Shown here in pieces: positions 24,726-33,102 of a stretch of 50,041 bases of DNA (position 1 is its first letter; each line of letters starts with the position of its first letter). The notes under the pieces are model-generated. The model was not told the origin of the DNA, made no database searches, and saw only the letters and a list, made by a program, of their open reading frames with translations. Origin of the DNA: VAZQ01 sp036502925 (GTDB taxonomy: Bacteria; Pseudomonadota; Alphaproteobacteria; Rhizobiales; Xanthobacteraceae); assembly GCA_036502925.1 (NCBI GenBank), contig DASXXS010000211.1, positions 1-50,041 of the forward strand. Reading direction: 5' to 3'. Made by a program: the position numbers and the translations under genes.

Positions 24726-26729
24726 ATGAAGAAGCTGCTTTTGACAGGATCCCTTCTGGCGACGACGGCGCTCGTCCTATGGAGCGACTCAACCCCGGTC
24801 GCAGCCCAGGGACAGCAGAACATGCTGGTCATTCAGGGCGGCACGCTCATTGACGGCAACGGCGGCCCGCCGCTTGCGAACTCGATAATCGTCATTCTGG
24901 GCGGTCGCATCACCGCGGTGGGCGCCGCTGGCCAAGTGCAAGTGCCGGCCGGCGCGCAAATCATCGACGCAGCCGGCAAATGGATCACACCGGGGTTGAT
25001 CGACGCCAAGGCCAATTGGAACTGGATGTACGGCGAGGCCTTCCTGTATTGGGGCGTCACCTCTGCAATGGTGACGGGCGCGCGCAACGACCAGGGCATC
25101 GCCGAACGCGACGCGGTCGATCACGGGATTTTCCCCGGTCCGCGCCTCTACCAAGGATTTATCAACCTGCAGGGCGGCGGACCGGACGGGAAACGGCCTA
25201 ACAACTACAAGCCGGGCGCCGGCGATCGGATCGTTCGTTCCCCCGACGAAGCGCGCGCCATGGTTCGCTACAACCTCGAGTCGGGAGCCGACTTCATCGG
25301 CACAAACGACGGCAATGGCCCGCCGGAACTCTTCGCGGCCATCGCCGAGGAAGCGCACAAGGCGGGAAAGGGCGTCGTGATGCGTTGCGTCGGGCCGCAG
25401 ACGCGCGGCAAGGAATGCGTGCTGGCCGGGGCGGACGTGATGGTCCATACCGGCGAGATCGGCGATCAGATCGCCACCGACCCCGAAAAATGGAAGAACT
25501 ATGTCGGCCTGCCGCCGGACGCCTATTGCGACATGGATCCGGCGAAGGAGCAGGACATGATCGCGTTTCTGGTCGCGCGCGATGCGGCGCCGGAGCCCGA
25601 TTTCATGGCCGCGGATAGAGGCTTTCCCTCCATGTGGAAACGCGTGCAACAGGAAACGCGCGACGCATTCACCGACCCGAACCTGCTGGCCTACTATCCA
25701 CGGTTCGCGATCGCGGATGTCGAGGATAACCAGCAATCACCGGAGCAATATCTGTCCCCGGACCAGATCAAGCTCCGGTCATGCGGCTACAAGAACCACG
25801 CCAAGTTCATCGGCGATCTCGTCGCCGCCGGCGGTCAGGTGGTGGCGGCTTCCGACATCACCCAATCGCCGCCCGGGCTTGGTTTGCACCAGGAAATGGA
25901 CGTGATGCAGGAAGACGCCCACATGCCGCCGATGAAGGTGCTGCAGGCGGCCACGAGCTGGGTCGCCAATCACTTCCGCATCAAGGATATCGGCAGCATC
26001 GAGGTGGGCAAGCTGGCGGACATCGACATCGTGAACGCGGATCCGACCGCGAACATCATGAACATGCGCAAGCTCGACACTGTGATCAAGAATGGCAAGG
26101 TCATCGATCGCGAGTATCACCCTTGGTTCAAGGGCGACATGTTTTCCAATTCCCATCTCTCCTACAATCGCGAGGTCGTCGATCTTGCCTGGGAACAGGG
26201 GCTGAAGGCGGCGACCGGCGGTCGTCGCGGCGGCGCCGAGGCCGCGGCCGAGGCCGGCAACGAAGGCGCTGCGCCAACTGCCCGAGCCGCTCCCACCGCG
26301 GCGGCGGATGGCCGCAATCGGGCGGCAGGGGGCGTTGCCAATAACAGGCGCGGCGGCGGCCTGGGCGCGGTCCCCAATCCCTCGCTGTCGCCGTCCCCGG
26401 GGATTGAAACCATTTTCCCGCATACGATCATCCAGGGCACGCCCGATACGACCTTCACGCTCACGGGGATCAACTTCGTGAAGCGCTCGCTGGCCTATGT
26501 GGACGGACAGCCAATGCCGACCGACGTCGTCAGCGGCACTCAGCTCTCGTTCGTGATCGATGCAAATACGCTCAACAAGGCCGGAAAGCTGAAAGTGGTC
26601 GTGAAGAATCCCGAGCCCTTGGCGGCCCCGGAATGGGGCGCCGTCTCGAACGAGGCCTATGTCCTCGTGCCGTTCGCGTTCACCACGACCTGGTCACAAA
26701 ACAAGGATGTCGGCGAGTTCCAGAAGTAA
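24726..26729 (+). CDS. Amidohydrolase-like exported protein with C-terminal TIG-like domain
   Basis: A 667-residue protein with signal peptide (1-28). Residues about 33-460 match the amidohydrolase superfamily (LVIQGGTLIDGNGGPPL, AGKWITPGLIDAK, KVLQAATSWVANHF, IGSIEVGKLADIDIV). The usual PGxxDxHxH reads PGLIDAKANW: both metal histidines are replaced (Lys95, Asn97), and VVMRCV replaces the usual VxVHA. This argues for loss of the canonical binuclear metal site. An Ala/Gly/Arg-rich linker (about 495-545) leads to a beta domain with TLTGINFVKRSLAYVDGQ resembling an IPT/TIG fold. SD is AGGGAGGG before ATG 24726. It may be a binding protein rather than a hydrolase. Confidence 0.82.
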   Translation: MKKLLLTGSLLATTALVLWSDSTPVAAQGQQNMLVIQGGTLIDGNGGPPLANSIIVILGGRITAVGAAGQVQVPAGAQIIDAAGKWITPGLIDAKANWNWMYGEAFLYWGVTSAMVTGARNDQGIAERDAVDHGIFPGPRLYQGFINLQGGGPDGKRPNNYKPGAGDRIVRSPDEARAMVRYNLESGADFIGTNDGNGPPELFAAIAEEAHKAGKGVVMRCVGPQTRGKECVLAGADVMVHTGEIGDQIATDPEKWKNYVGLPPDAYCDMDPAKEQDMIAFLVARDAAPEPDFMAADRGFPSMWKRVQQETRDAFTDPNLLAYYPRFAIADVEDNQQSPEQYLSPDQIKLRSCGYKNHAKFIGDLVAAGGQVVAASDITQSPPGLGLHQEMDVMQEDAHMPPMKVLQAATSWVANHFRIKDIGSIEVGKLADIDIVNADPTANIMNMRKLDTVIKNGKVIDREYHPWFKGDMFSNSHLSYNREVVDLAWEQGLKAATGGRRGGAEAAAEAGNEGAAPTARAAPTAAADGRNRAAGGVANNRRGGGLGAVPNPSLSPSPGIETIFPHTIIQGTPDTTFTLTGINFVKRSLAYVDGQPMPTDVVSGTQLSFVIDANTLNKAGKLKVVVKNPEPLAAPEWGAVSNEAYVLVPFAFTTTWSQNKDVGEFQK

Positions 26730-26737
26730 CGCGATGT

Positions 26738-26772
26738 CAGGACGGCGGGCGTGAATAAGACTAGCCGTCCTG
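26738..26772. terminator. Hairpin between converging genes
   Basis: A perfect 9-bp stem CAGGACGGC/GCCGTCCTG with a 17-nt loop lies just after the amidohydrolase-like stop and before the end of the opposing family A gene. It has no clear T-run and could serve both transcripts. Confidence 0.6.
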
Positions 26773-26857
26773 CCTCCAATGTCATCTCCCTCGCTCGGCG
26801 CCAATCTCTTATCGCGTCGTGCTCTTATCGCGCCCTGCCTGGGCCATTTCACTGTGC

Positions 26858-27709
26858 TTAGAAATCCGGCTTGGCGGCGGTCGGAATGGAGGGCTGGTCG
26901 CCCATCGCCAGGGGCTGGTTGTTCTCGGCGCAGATGAGCTCGCGGAGCGGCCGGCCGTCCCGTCGATAATCGGCCCGGCCCGACCATTCGGTGGTAAAGA
27001 ATTTCGGATCGTCCACCGTGAACAGGACCTCCAAGCTCTTCTTGTCATCCGACAGCCGATAGCGTTCCACCACGTGGATTTGATCGGAATGCGGCGTTCC
27101 GAAACGATCCGTGTCGGTTCTATCGTTCAATCCGATCGTGTCGATGACGAGCGTATCGCCGTCGTAATGGCCTACCGATTCGCCATACCAGGTTTTCGGC
27201 GGGTCCTTGGTGTGCGGAATATTCATGTAAACATGGCGGACCTGATTGTCGCGCCAGTAGATCATGGTGATCTCGTTCCCTGCGGGCGAAAACAGCATCT
27301 CCATATCGTCGCGCAGATTCAGAATCTCGGGCACGCCGGAAGGCAGGCACAATGTTTGATGCTCGACATGGGGATGGCCGGCGCTCTCCTGATCGGTGAT
27401 CTGCTTCACCACCTGCCGGGCTTCGGGCTTCAGTATCGGATTGCTGTAATCGGCTATCCACGGCGTGGAATCGAGGTCGGGCAGATCCGCGACGCCCGTG
27501 CGGTGACCATGGTGCGGATGGGCGGGATCGACCATCACCGGACCCGGCCCGCTGGGCGGCGCATCATAGGTGCTCGCCGTCACCCATGTCCGGGTCCATG
27601 CGCCCGTGAGGTCCGGCGCCGCGCTGGTTTGAGCCGACGCAAAAGCCGGCCAGGCGACCAGAACGAGGCAAGGAATGCCGGTATGCCTGCAATCCACGGA
27701 AAACCCCAT
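26858..27709 (-). CDS. Secreted family A protein (copy 2)
   Basis: A 283-residue exported family A member. The signal runs to about ASAQTS near residue 27. Conserved blocks present: DLTGAW, GPGPVMVDPAHPHHG, NPILKPEA, CLPSGVPEILN, WYGESVGHYDGDTLVIDT, DRFGTPHSDQIHVVERYR, FTVDDPKFFTTEW, ICAENNQ, and C-terminal KPDF. It is the last gene of a leftward set: substrate-binding protein (30672), family A copies 4 and 3, then this gene, with gaps of 25, 49 and 150 bp. Function unknown. Confidence 0.8.
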   Translation of the reverse strand: MGFSVDCRHTGIPCLVLVAWPAFASAQTSAAPDLTGAWTRTWVTASTYDAPPSGPGPVMVDPAHPHHGHRTGVADLPDLDSTPWIADYSNPILKPEARQVVKQITDQESAGHPHVEHQTLCLPSGVPEILNLRDDMEMLFSPAGNEITMIYWRDNQVRHVYMNIPHTKDPPKTWYGESVGHYDGDTLVIDTIGLNDRTDTDRFGTPHSDQIHVVERYRLSDDKKSLEVLFTVDDPKFFTTEWSGRADYRRDGRPLRELICAENNQPLAMGDQPSIPTAAKPDF

Positions 27710-27859
27710 CAGGGCATGTTGGGCCTGCGCATTCGAAGATTATGGCGCCACGCTGAGTCAATCAATTGCGTCTTTCTTGCCCGCCGCTGACGCCACGGCT
27801 TCAAGGCCCGGTCGTGGGGACCCGGGGCGCAAGGCCTGGCACACGAATCTATCCTTCGG

Positions 27860-28726
27860 CTATTTCGGCACGACGACGCCTTGGACCTTGGAAATGTCGC
27901 GGTGCTTCTCGCCGCAAACGTAGTCCTCAAGCCGAACCTCGGGATGCAGCTCATAGACAAAACGGGAACTCCAGGGCTTGGTGAACATTTCCGGGTCGGT
28001 GATCGTGATCACGTCTTCCAGCGTGGTGCCGTTCAGCTTCTTGATTCGCTCGATGGTCGTCATCGCGTCTGAATGCGGCGCGCCGGTCGCGTCGAGAAAA
28101 GTCTTCTCGTTGAATCCGGCCGTCTCGATCACGAGCGTGTAGCCCTCCCAATGGGCGACGGAGTGGCCGGAGTAATAGAGCGCCACTTCCAGCTCTTCAG
28201 CCGAGACCTGCGGCTTGTCCAAGGGAATCGGCCGAATGACGTGGTTCAGCTCATAGACGAAGGTCACCCGCCCCGGCGTCTGGATGATCTGGAAGGGATA
28301 GGGATTGCCCAGGATGCGCGGCACGCCATCCGGCACGCACAGGTGACGGGCCTCGTCCTTGAGGGTGCCGTCCTTTAACGCCCCCATGTTCCTGGCGTAT
28401 TGGGCACTGCCTTTTTCGTTGAGCGGAAGATCGCCGCCCAGGACCTGGATCTTCGGGTTATAGCTTTGCGTCCACCACACCCCCGAAATGTTCATGGCCG
28501 GCGACGGCGGCGTGTAGATGGGCCCGCCGGGAGTGCCTGTTGGAGCGTCCTGCTGCCCGCGCCCGCCTCCCGCACGTTGGGCGTCCGCGCCCGTGACAGC
28601 GGCAAGCGCGGCCGCAAGCACGAGTCCCGTCCCGCCGGCGGCATGGATGAATCGGCGCCGTGACGCGATCGCCCGCCCCTGCTCGGCCGATGAAGCGTGC
28701 TTGTACCGGCAGCTATTTCGACCCAT
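27860..28726 (-). CDS. Divergent family A protein with Tat-like signal (copy 3)
   Basis: A 288-residue protein. The ATG at 28726 follows AGGAGAAAGGCC; the frame is open further upstream but lacks a ribosome site. Unlike its paralogues it has a twin-arginine-like leader (SRRRFIHAAGGTG then LVLAAALAAV), suggesting export in folded form. Conserved blocks are weakened: MNISGVWW, CVPDGVPRILG, YYSGHSVAHWEGYTLVIET, TGAPHSDAMTTIERIK, DPEMFTKPWSS and VCGEKHRD. The C-terminal DF motif of the other copies is absent. A Gly/Gln/Pro-rich linker follows the leader. Tat export suggests a bound cofactor or oligomer, as inference. Confidence 0.75.
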   Translation of the reverse strand: MGRNSCRYKHASSAEQGRAIASRRRFIHAAGGTGLVLAAALAAVTGADAQRAGGGRGQQDAPTGTPGGPIYTPPSPAMNISGVWWTQSYNPKIQVLGGDLPLNEKGSAQYARNMGALKDGTLKDEARHLCVPDGVPRILGNPYPFQIIQTPGRVTFVYELNHVIRPIPLDKPQVSAEELEVALYYSGHSVAHWEGYTLVIETAGFNEKTFLDATGAPHSDAMTTIERIKKLNGTTLEDVITITDPEMFTKPWSSRFVYELHPEVRLEDYVCGEKHRDISKVQGVVVPK

Positions 28727-28775
28727 GGCCTTTCTCCTGCCTGCCGACTGCACCCGGCGCAAGCCTCGCCTGCCC

Positions 28776-29627
28776 TCAGAAGTCGGGCTTGCCGGCGGTC
28801 GGCGTGTAGACCGAGGTCGTCGCTTTGCCGCCGTCGAATACCAGGCCGACGAAGCGGTTGTTCTCTGCGCAAATCTGCTCGGTAAAATTGGCTGGCCGAG
28901 CCCGGAAGCGCACCCGAGCCGACCATGGCATGGTGAACGCGCCGGGATCGTCGACCGTGAATTGCACCTCGAGCGTTTGATGATCCCCCGCTACACGATA
29001 GCGCTCCACAACCCGCATCTGGTCGGAATGCGGCGTGCCAAACCGGTCGGTTTGCGTCTTGTCGTTCAGCCCGATCGTGTCGACCACCAGCGTGTCGCCG
29101 CCCTCGTAGTGGCCGACGGACTCGCCGTACCAGGTGTGGCCGGGATTCTGCGAATGCGGCACGTCCAGATAGATGCGGCGAACCTGCTGATCCACCGGAT
29201 GGATTATCGTCACTTGTGCAGGGGTCTGCAGCAACTCGATCAAGCCTCCGCGCACGTTCAACAGTCCGGGCACCCCCGAAGGTTGGCAATGGCCCTCGTC
29301 CTTGATGTGCGGAATGCCTCGGATCTCCGCTTCGGCGATCGGGCGCAGCTTGGCCAGTGTTTCCGCCTTCAGGATAGGATTGTCCAGTGCCGGAGCCCAG
29401 GTCAGGTCCCGGCTCTGGTTCACGTGCGGATGAAGCGGATCGACCAGCAGGGGTCCGGCCCCGGGATGGCCCGGTATCGCCTCAAAGGTTTCGAGCAAAT
29501 CCCCGATCCGATCCCAGCCGCCGGAAAAGTCGGGAATTGTCTGCGCAGGGCCGGTTTCGGAAACGGCCAGCATCGGCCAGGCAAGCCCGCCGAAGATCAT
29601 ACCGAGAAGCAGGGCCGATCTGGTCAT
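28776..29627 (-). CDS. Secreted family A protein (copy 4)
   Basis: A 283-residue exported family A member with signal peptide (to about residue 22). It has DFSGGW, GAGPLLVDPLHPHVN, NPILKAET, CQPSGVPGLLN, WYGESVGHYEGGDTLVVDT (one extra Gly), DRFGTPHSDQMRVVERYR, FTVDDPGAFTMPW, ICAENNR and C-terminal KPDF. It starts 25 bp after the upstream substrate-binding protein gene ends, the closest physical link between the two families. Function unknown. Confidence 0.8.
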   Translation of the reverse strand: MTRSALLLGMIFGGLAWPMLAVSETGPAQTIPDFSGGWDRIGDLLETFEAIPGHPGAGPLLVDPLHPHVNQSRDLTWAPALDNPILKAETLAKLRPIAEAEIRGIPHIKDEGHCQPSGVPGLLNVRGGLIELLQTPAQVTIIHPVDQQVRRIYLDVPHSQNPGHTWYGESVGHYEGGDTLVVDTIGLNDKTQTDRFGTPHSDQMRVVERYRVAGDHQTLEVQFTVDDPGAFTMPWSARVRFRARPANFTEQICAENNRFVGLVFDGGKATTSVYTPTAGKPDF

Positions 29628-29652
29628 GTATCACCAACCTCTTCGATGTCGC

Positions 29653-30672
29653 TCATTGGCCGGCTGCTGCGGCATAGGTCGGATCGATGAAGCGCTCCGG
29701 GGTGGGCAGCGGCTCTTTCAAGACACCATACTCGCCCAGCAGCGAGATCGTCGCCTTGATGCTGTTCATGTCGAAAGCGGCCTGCTGCGGCAACACGCGA
29801 TTCTTCGCATCCCAGATATAGGCCAGCATCTGCCGCGAACGATCCTCGGATTCCTTCATGAACTCCATGGTGATCCTGACGACCTCCTCGCGATTCTTGG
29901 AATCCTGGATGAAACGCATCGCGGTCGCGGTGGCGCGAATGTACTTGACCACGGTGTCGCGATGCGCCGCGGCCCAGCCGGCCTCCGCGATGTCGACCTG
30001 ATAGAGTTGCGGTCCGATCTCGTTCGTGACGCCAAGCGCGTGGGAGCCGGCCGCGAGCGCATCAAGGATCGCGGGTTGGGCAAGCGAAGCCCCGGCACAT
30101 TCGCCCGAGTTCAAGCAGCTCAAGCGGCCCTCGGAACCGGCAATGTTCTTCAAATTGACGTCCGCGTCATCGAGCCGATGCAGCGCCAGCAATTTGCGGG
30201 TCCAGACCGTAATGCCGTCGCGGGGATTGGTTATGCTGATCGTCCTTCCCTTGAGGTCCGCGAAGGAAGCGATCTCGCGGCGGGCGGCCAGGAAATAGAG
30301 CGGGTTGCTCACTGCGACCGACACGCCGACAAACTTGCCGCCGGCCATGACATCGTTGATGAGCAGCGGCAGCTGCTGCCGCGACATGTCGATCTCGCCC
30401 TTTGCCATGGCCTCGCGCATCGTGATCGGATTGGCCCCCGGCGGCGCCCGGAACGAAACCGTGAAGGGCACAACCTGAACCTCGAGTCCCTCGCGCGCAA
30501 ACATCCCCTCGCGCTCGGCAGCGACCTGCGGAAGCCGGTTGATGTTCCGATCGTCGTCGATGCCGTAACGAAGCGTGACCTCGGCGGCCGAAGCAGCGCG
30601 GCCCGATCCCGCCCCGAACGCCGCCAGCGCGAGAACAATCATCACCGTCGAACGAAGCGGAAATGTGCTCAT
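29653..30672 (-). CDS. Orphan NMT1/SsuA-like substrate-binding protein
   Basis: A 339-residue periplasmic binding protein of the NMT1/THI5-like (nitrate, sulfonate, taurine) class with signal peptide to about residue 30. Marks: LRYGIDDDRNIN, AEREGMFAREGLEVQ, SFADLKGRTISITNP, RYIRA-like KYIRATATAMRFIQD and PLPTPERFIDP. A cysteine pair, Cys186 and Cys192 in CLNSGEC, is shared with the paralogue at 31917-32936 and is unusual for this class. No permease or ATPase gene is adjacent. It leads a leftward unit with three family A genes, so it may deliver ligand to, or share ligand with, those proteins. Confidence 0.85.
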   Translation of the reverse strand: MSTFPLRSTVMIVLALAAFGAGSGRAASAAEVTLRYGIDDDRNINRLPQVAAEREGMFAREGLEVQVVPFTVSFRAPPGANPITMREAMAKGEIDMSRQQLPLLINDVMAGGKFVGVSVAVSNPLYFLAARREIASFADLKGRTISITNPRDGITVWTRKLLALHRLDDADVNLKNIAGSEGRLSCLNSGECAGASLAQPAILDALAAGSHALGVTNEIGPQLYQVDIAEAGWAAAHRDTVVKYIRATATAMRFIQDSKNREEVVRITMEFMKESEDRSRQMLAYIWDAKNRVLPQQAAFDMNSIKATISLLGEYGVLKEPLPTPERFIDPTYAAAAGQ

Positions 30673-30983
30673 GGCTCACTCCTTTGGGTCTGTCATCGTG
30701 AAGGCACCCGTCTCGGCATGAACCTGGTCCCGACGCCCGACCGGCGGGCCGAAACGAGTCGTGGGTCGCTCATTCCGCCGGTGGCCTTTGAGCTCGGGGA
30801 ACCGCTGGTCTGCGGCCGTCGACAGTATTAAGAGTTTCGATGAAAAACCAGGACTGCCGTCCGGAAAACCGGTTCGAGCGGGAGGGGACGAAGACCGCTC
30901 TGCTATCGCTTCAGAAAGCGCGGGATTGAACGGCGGTTTTGGCGGTTCTGGCCGCTCGGCCTTGTAGTTGAAAGCCCGGCGAG
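30673..30983. other. 311-bp divergent intergenic region
   Basis: It separates the leftward binding-protein unit from the rightward family A copy 5 and probably holds both promoters. No repeat, RNA or coding signal is convincing. Confidence 0.45.
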
Positions 30984-31889
30984 ATGAAGCAAATGCAGGG
31001 ATTCTGCGGAATATTCGCAAGGTCGCGCCGGCCGCGTCGCGGGACCCTCATATTCGCGCTCGCACTTTGCGTCTACGCAGCCGATCTGGCGGCAGCGCAG
31101 ACGACGAAGGCGATACCGGATCTGTCCGGGCAGTGGGTCCGCATCGGGCGGTATGTCGAATCATTCGATCCGCCGCCGAGCGGCCCCGGGCCCATGATGA
31201 TCGATCCCGCCCATCCTCACAGGCGCAGCGCCACACCCGGCGGGCAGAGTCCTGATGGATGGGTTGCCGATCTCAGAAACCCGATTCTGAAGCCGGAGAC
31301 GTTGGCGAGGATGAGGTCGATCGTCGCGGCAGAAATCGCGGGGCATTCGCATCTCAAGCTGATCGACATGTGCTACCCGGCAGGCGTACCGATGATCTTG
31401 AACCAGCGCGACCCCGTGCAAATTCTTCAATCCGCCGACAAGGTGATCCTCGTTTATCTGCGCGACGCGCTGACGCGCCATATTTATCTCAATCAACCGC
31501 ATGCGGGAAACCTGAAGCCCACCTGGTTCGGGGAATCGGTCGGCCATTACGAAGACGACACGTTGGTGGTCGATACGGTCGGCGAGAACGCCAGGACCTA
31601 CACGGATCGCTTCTTCACACCGCACTCGGACAAGATTCATGTGATCGAACGCTACAAGGTTTCTCCCGACCGCAAGACGATGCAGGTTCTGCTGACGGTG
31701 GACGACCCGGAAACGTTCACGACCCCATGGTCCGCGCAGGTGACGTATCGCGCCGACAGGACGCCCTATGAAGAGGTTGTTTGCGCCGAGAACAATCGCG
31801 ACTTCGGTTCCGGGCTCATCACGGAGAGTAATCGCATCCCCGGCCCGTACCCGGCCTCGCCTCCGGTCGCCGCGCAGCCCGACTTTTGA
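30984..31889 (+). CDS. Secreted family A protein (copy 5)
   Basis: A 301-residue exported family A member with an Arg-rich N-region and hydrophobic signal (about 20-38). Blocks: DLSGQW, GPGPMMIDPAHPHR, NPILKPET, CYPAGVPMILN, HIYLNQPH, WFGESVGHYEDDTLVVDT, DRFFTPHSDKIHVIERYK, LTVDDPETFTTPW, VCAENNRD and C-terminal QPDF. It is divergent from the first binding-protein operon and convergent with the second binding protein, 27 bp away. Function unknown. Confidence 0.8.
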   Translation: MKQMQGFCGIFARSRRPRRGTLIFALALCVYAADLAAAQTTKAIPDLSGQWVRIGRYVESFDPPPSGPGPMMIDPAHPHRRSATPGGQSPDGWVADLRNPILKPETLARMRSIVAAEIAGHSHLKLIDMCYPAGVPMILNQRDPVQILQSADKVILVYLRDALTRHIYLNQPHAGNLKPTWFGESVGHYEDDTLVVDTVGENARTYTDRFFTPHSDKIHVIERYKVSPDRKTMQVLLTVDDPETFTTPWSAQVTYRADRTPYEEVVCAENNRDFGSGLITESNRIPGPYPASPPVAAQPDF

Positions 31890-31907
31890 GGTTCTGCAGC
31901 GGTCTTT

Positions 31908-31927
31908 GCATCCAGGTCATTGGATGC
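31908..31927. terminator. Short hairpin between converging genes
   Basis: A perfect 7-bp stem GCATCCA/TGGATGC with a 6-nt loop spans the 27-bp gap between family A copy 5 and the second binding-protein gene, overlapping the stop codon of the latter. It is compatible with a shared transcript end. Confidence 0.45.
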
Positions 31928-32936
31928 CGGCCATTTTTGCGTAGCGCAGATCGACGAAGCGTTCCGGCGCAGGCAACGGATCCTTCAAAATGCCATTTTG
32001 GCCGAACAGCGCGATCGTCGCCTTGACCTTGCTCACGTCGATCTCTCCTTGCCGCGGCAGCACGTCGTTCTTTGCGTCCCAGAAATAGGAAAGCATCTCG
32101 CGCGCCCGATTTTCCGGCTGGCGCGTAATCTCCATGGCGGCGCTTACGACCGCGTCCGCGTTGTGGGGATCTTGGATAAAGCGCATCGCCGACGCAGTCG
32201 CGCGGATATATCTGACGACGATATCGCTGTGGGCCTCGGCCCAGGCGCGATCCACTATGTCCACGACATAGAGAAGAGGGCCGGATTCAATATGCATTGC
32301 AAGCGTATGGAATCCCGCATCGAACGCCGCGAAGACCGACGGTTGGGACAGCGAAGCTGCTGCGCACATGCCGGACTTCAGGCAGTCGACGCGAGGCTGA
32401 GAACCGGAAATATATTTGATGTCGATGTCGCCGTCCTTGAGCCCATGCATCTCCATCAGCTTGCGGGCGGTGAGGGTGATGGGATCGGTCGACGAAGGCT
32501 CGGTGAGTGTCTTTCCCTTCAGGTCTGCAAAGGTTTTGATGTCGGGGCGGGCGACCATGAAATAGGCGGGGTTGTTCACCACGGCCGCGACGGCGACGTA
32601 ATTCATCCCCTTAAATCGTCCCTCCGGCTCCATCAGGACCGACAGCTGCATCCGTGCCATGTCGAAGCTATTTCGCGCCGCGACCAGGGCGCTACGATCG
32701 GTAGGGCGATCCCCCGTGGCCACGAAGCGGGCCGGCTGAAGGTTTATCCCTTCGCGGGCAAAGAATCCCTGGCGCTCGGCAACTGTCTGAGCCAACGCGT
32801 TGATATTGCGCTCGGTGTCGACGGCGTAGCGAAGCGTATAGGTCGGCTGAGCGGCAGCGGTGCCGCCAGGTCCGAGGGCACAGATAACCACCGCAGCAAG
32901 ACCGGCTGTTGCCAAACGCTGTCGCCGCGTGCCCAT
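31917..32936 (-). CDS. Orphan NMT1/SsuA-like substrate-binding protein, paralogue
   Basis: A 339-residue paralogue of the 29653-30672 protein, the same length when the ATG at 32936 (after AGGAGCCTTGGAC) is used. It shares YTLRYAVDTERNIN, AERQGFFAREGINLQ, FADLKGKT, RYIRATASAMRFIQD, FWDAKNDVLPRQ and PLPAPERFVD. The Cys pair is kept at 185 and 191 (CLKSGMC). A signal peptide spans about 1-30. No transporter membrane genes are near. Family A genes flank it on both sides, repeating the association seen at the first copy. Confidence 0.85.
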   Translation of the reverse strand: MGTRRQRLATAGLAAVVICALGPGGTAAAQPTYTLRYAVDTERNINALAQTVAERQGFFAREGINLQPARFVATGDRPTDRSALVAARNSFDMARMQLSVLMEPEGRFKGMNYVAVAAVVNNPAYFMVARPDIKTFADLKGKTLTEPSSTDPITLTARKLMEMHGLKDGDIDIKYISGSQPRVDCLKSGMCAAASLSQPSVFAAFDAGFHTLAMHIESGPLLYVVDIVDRAWAEAHSDIVVRYIRATASAMRFIQDPHNADAVVSAAMEITRQPENRAREMLSYFWDAKNDVLPRQGEIDVSKVKATIALFGQNGILKDPLPAPERFVDLRYAKMAGIQ

Positions 32937-33102
32937 GTCCAAGGCTCCTCTTGGCTCGTCCCGCATCCGAATTATTGCCGGCACTCAGTGTAGTGGATCA
33001 GCGCAATCAAGGCAAAGAGCCTGGATTGGAGCGCGCTCCGGTAGACTTGTCGACCAGGAAAATCCAACTGACGCGGCGGCCGCTCTCCGAGCTGTGGAGC
33101 GG

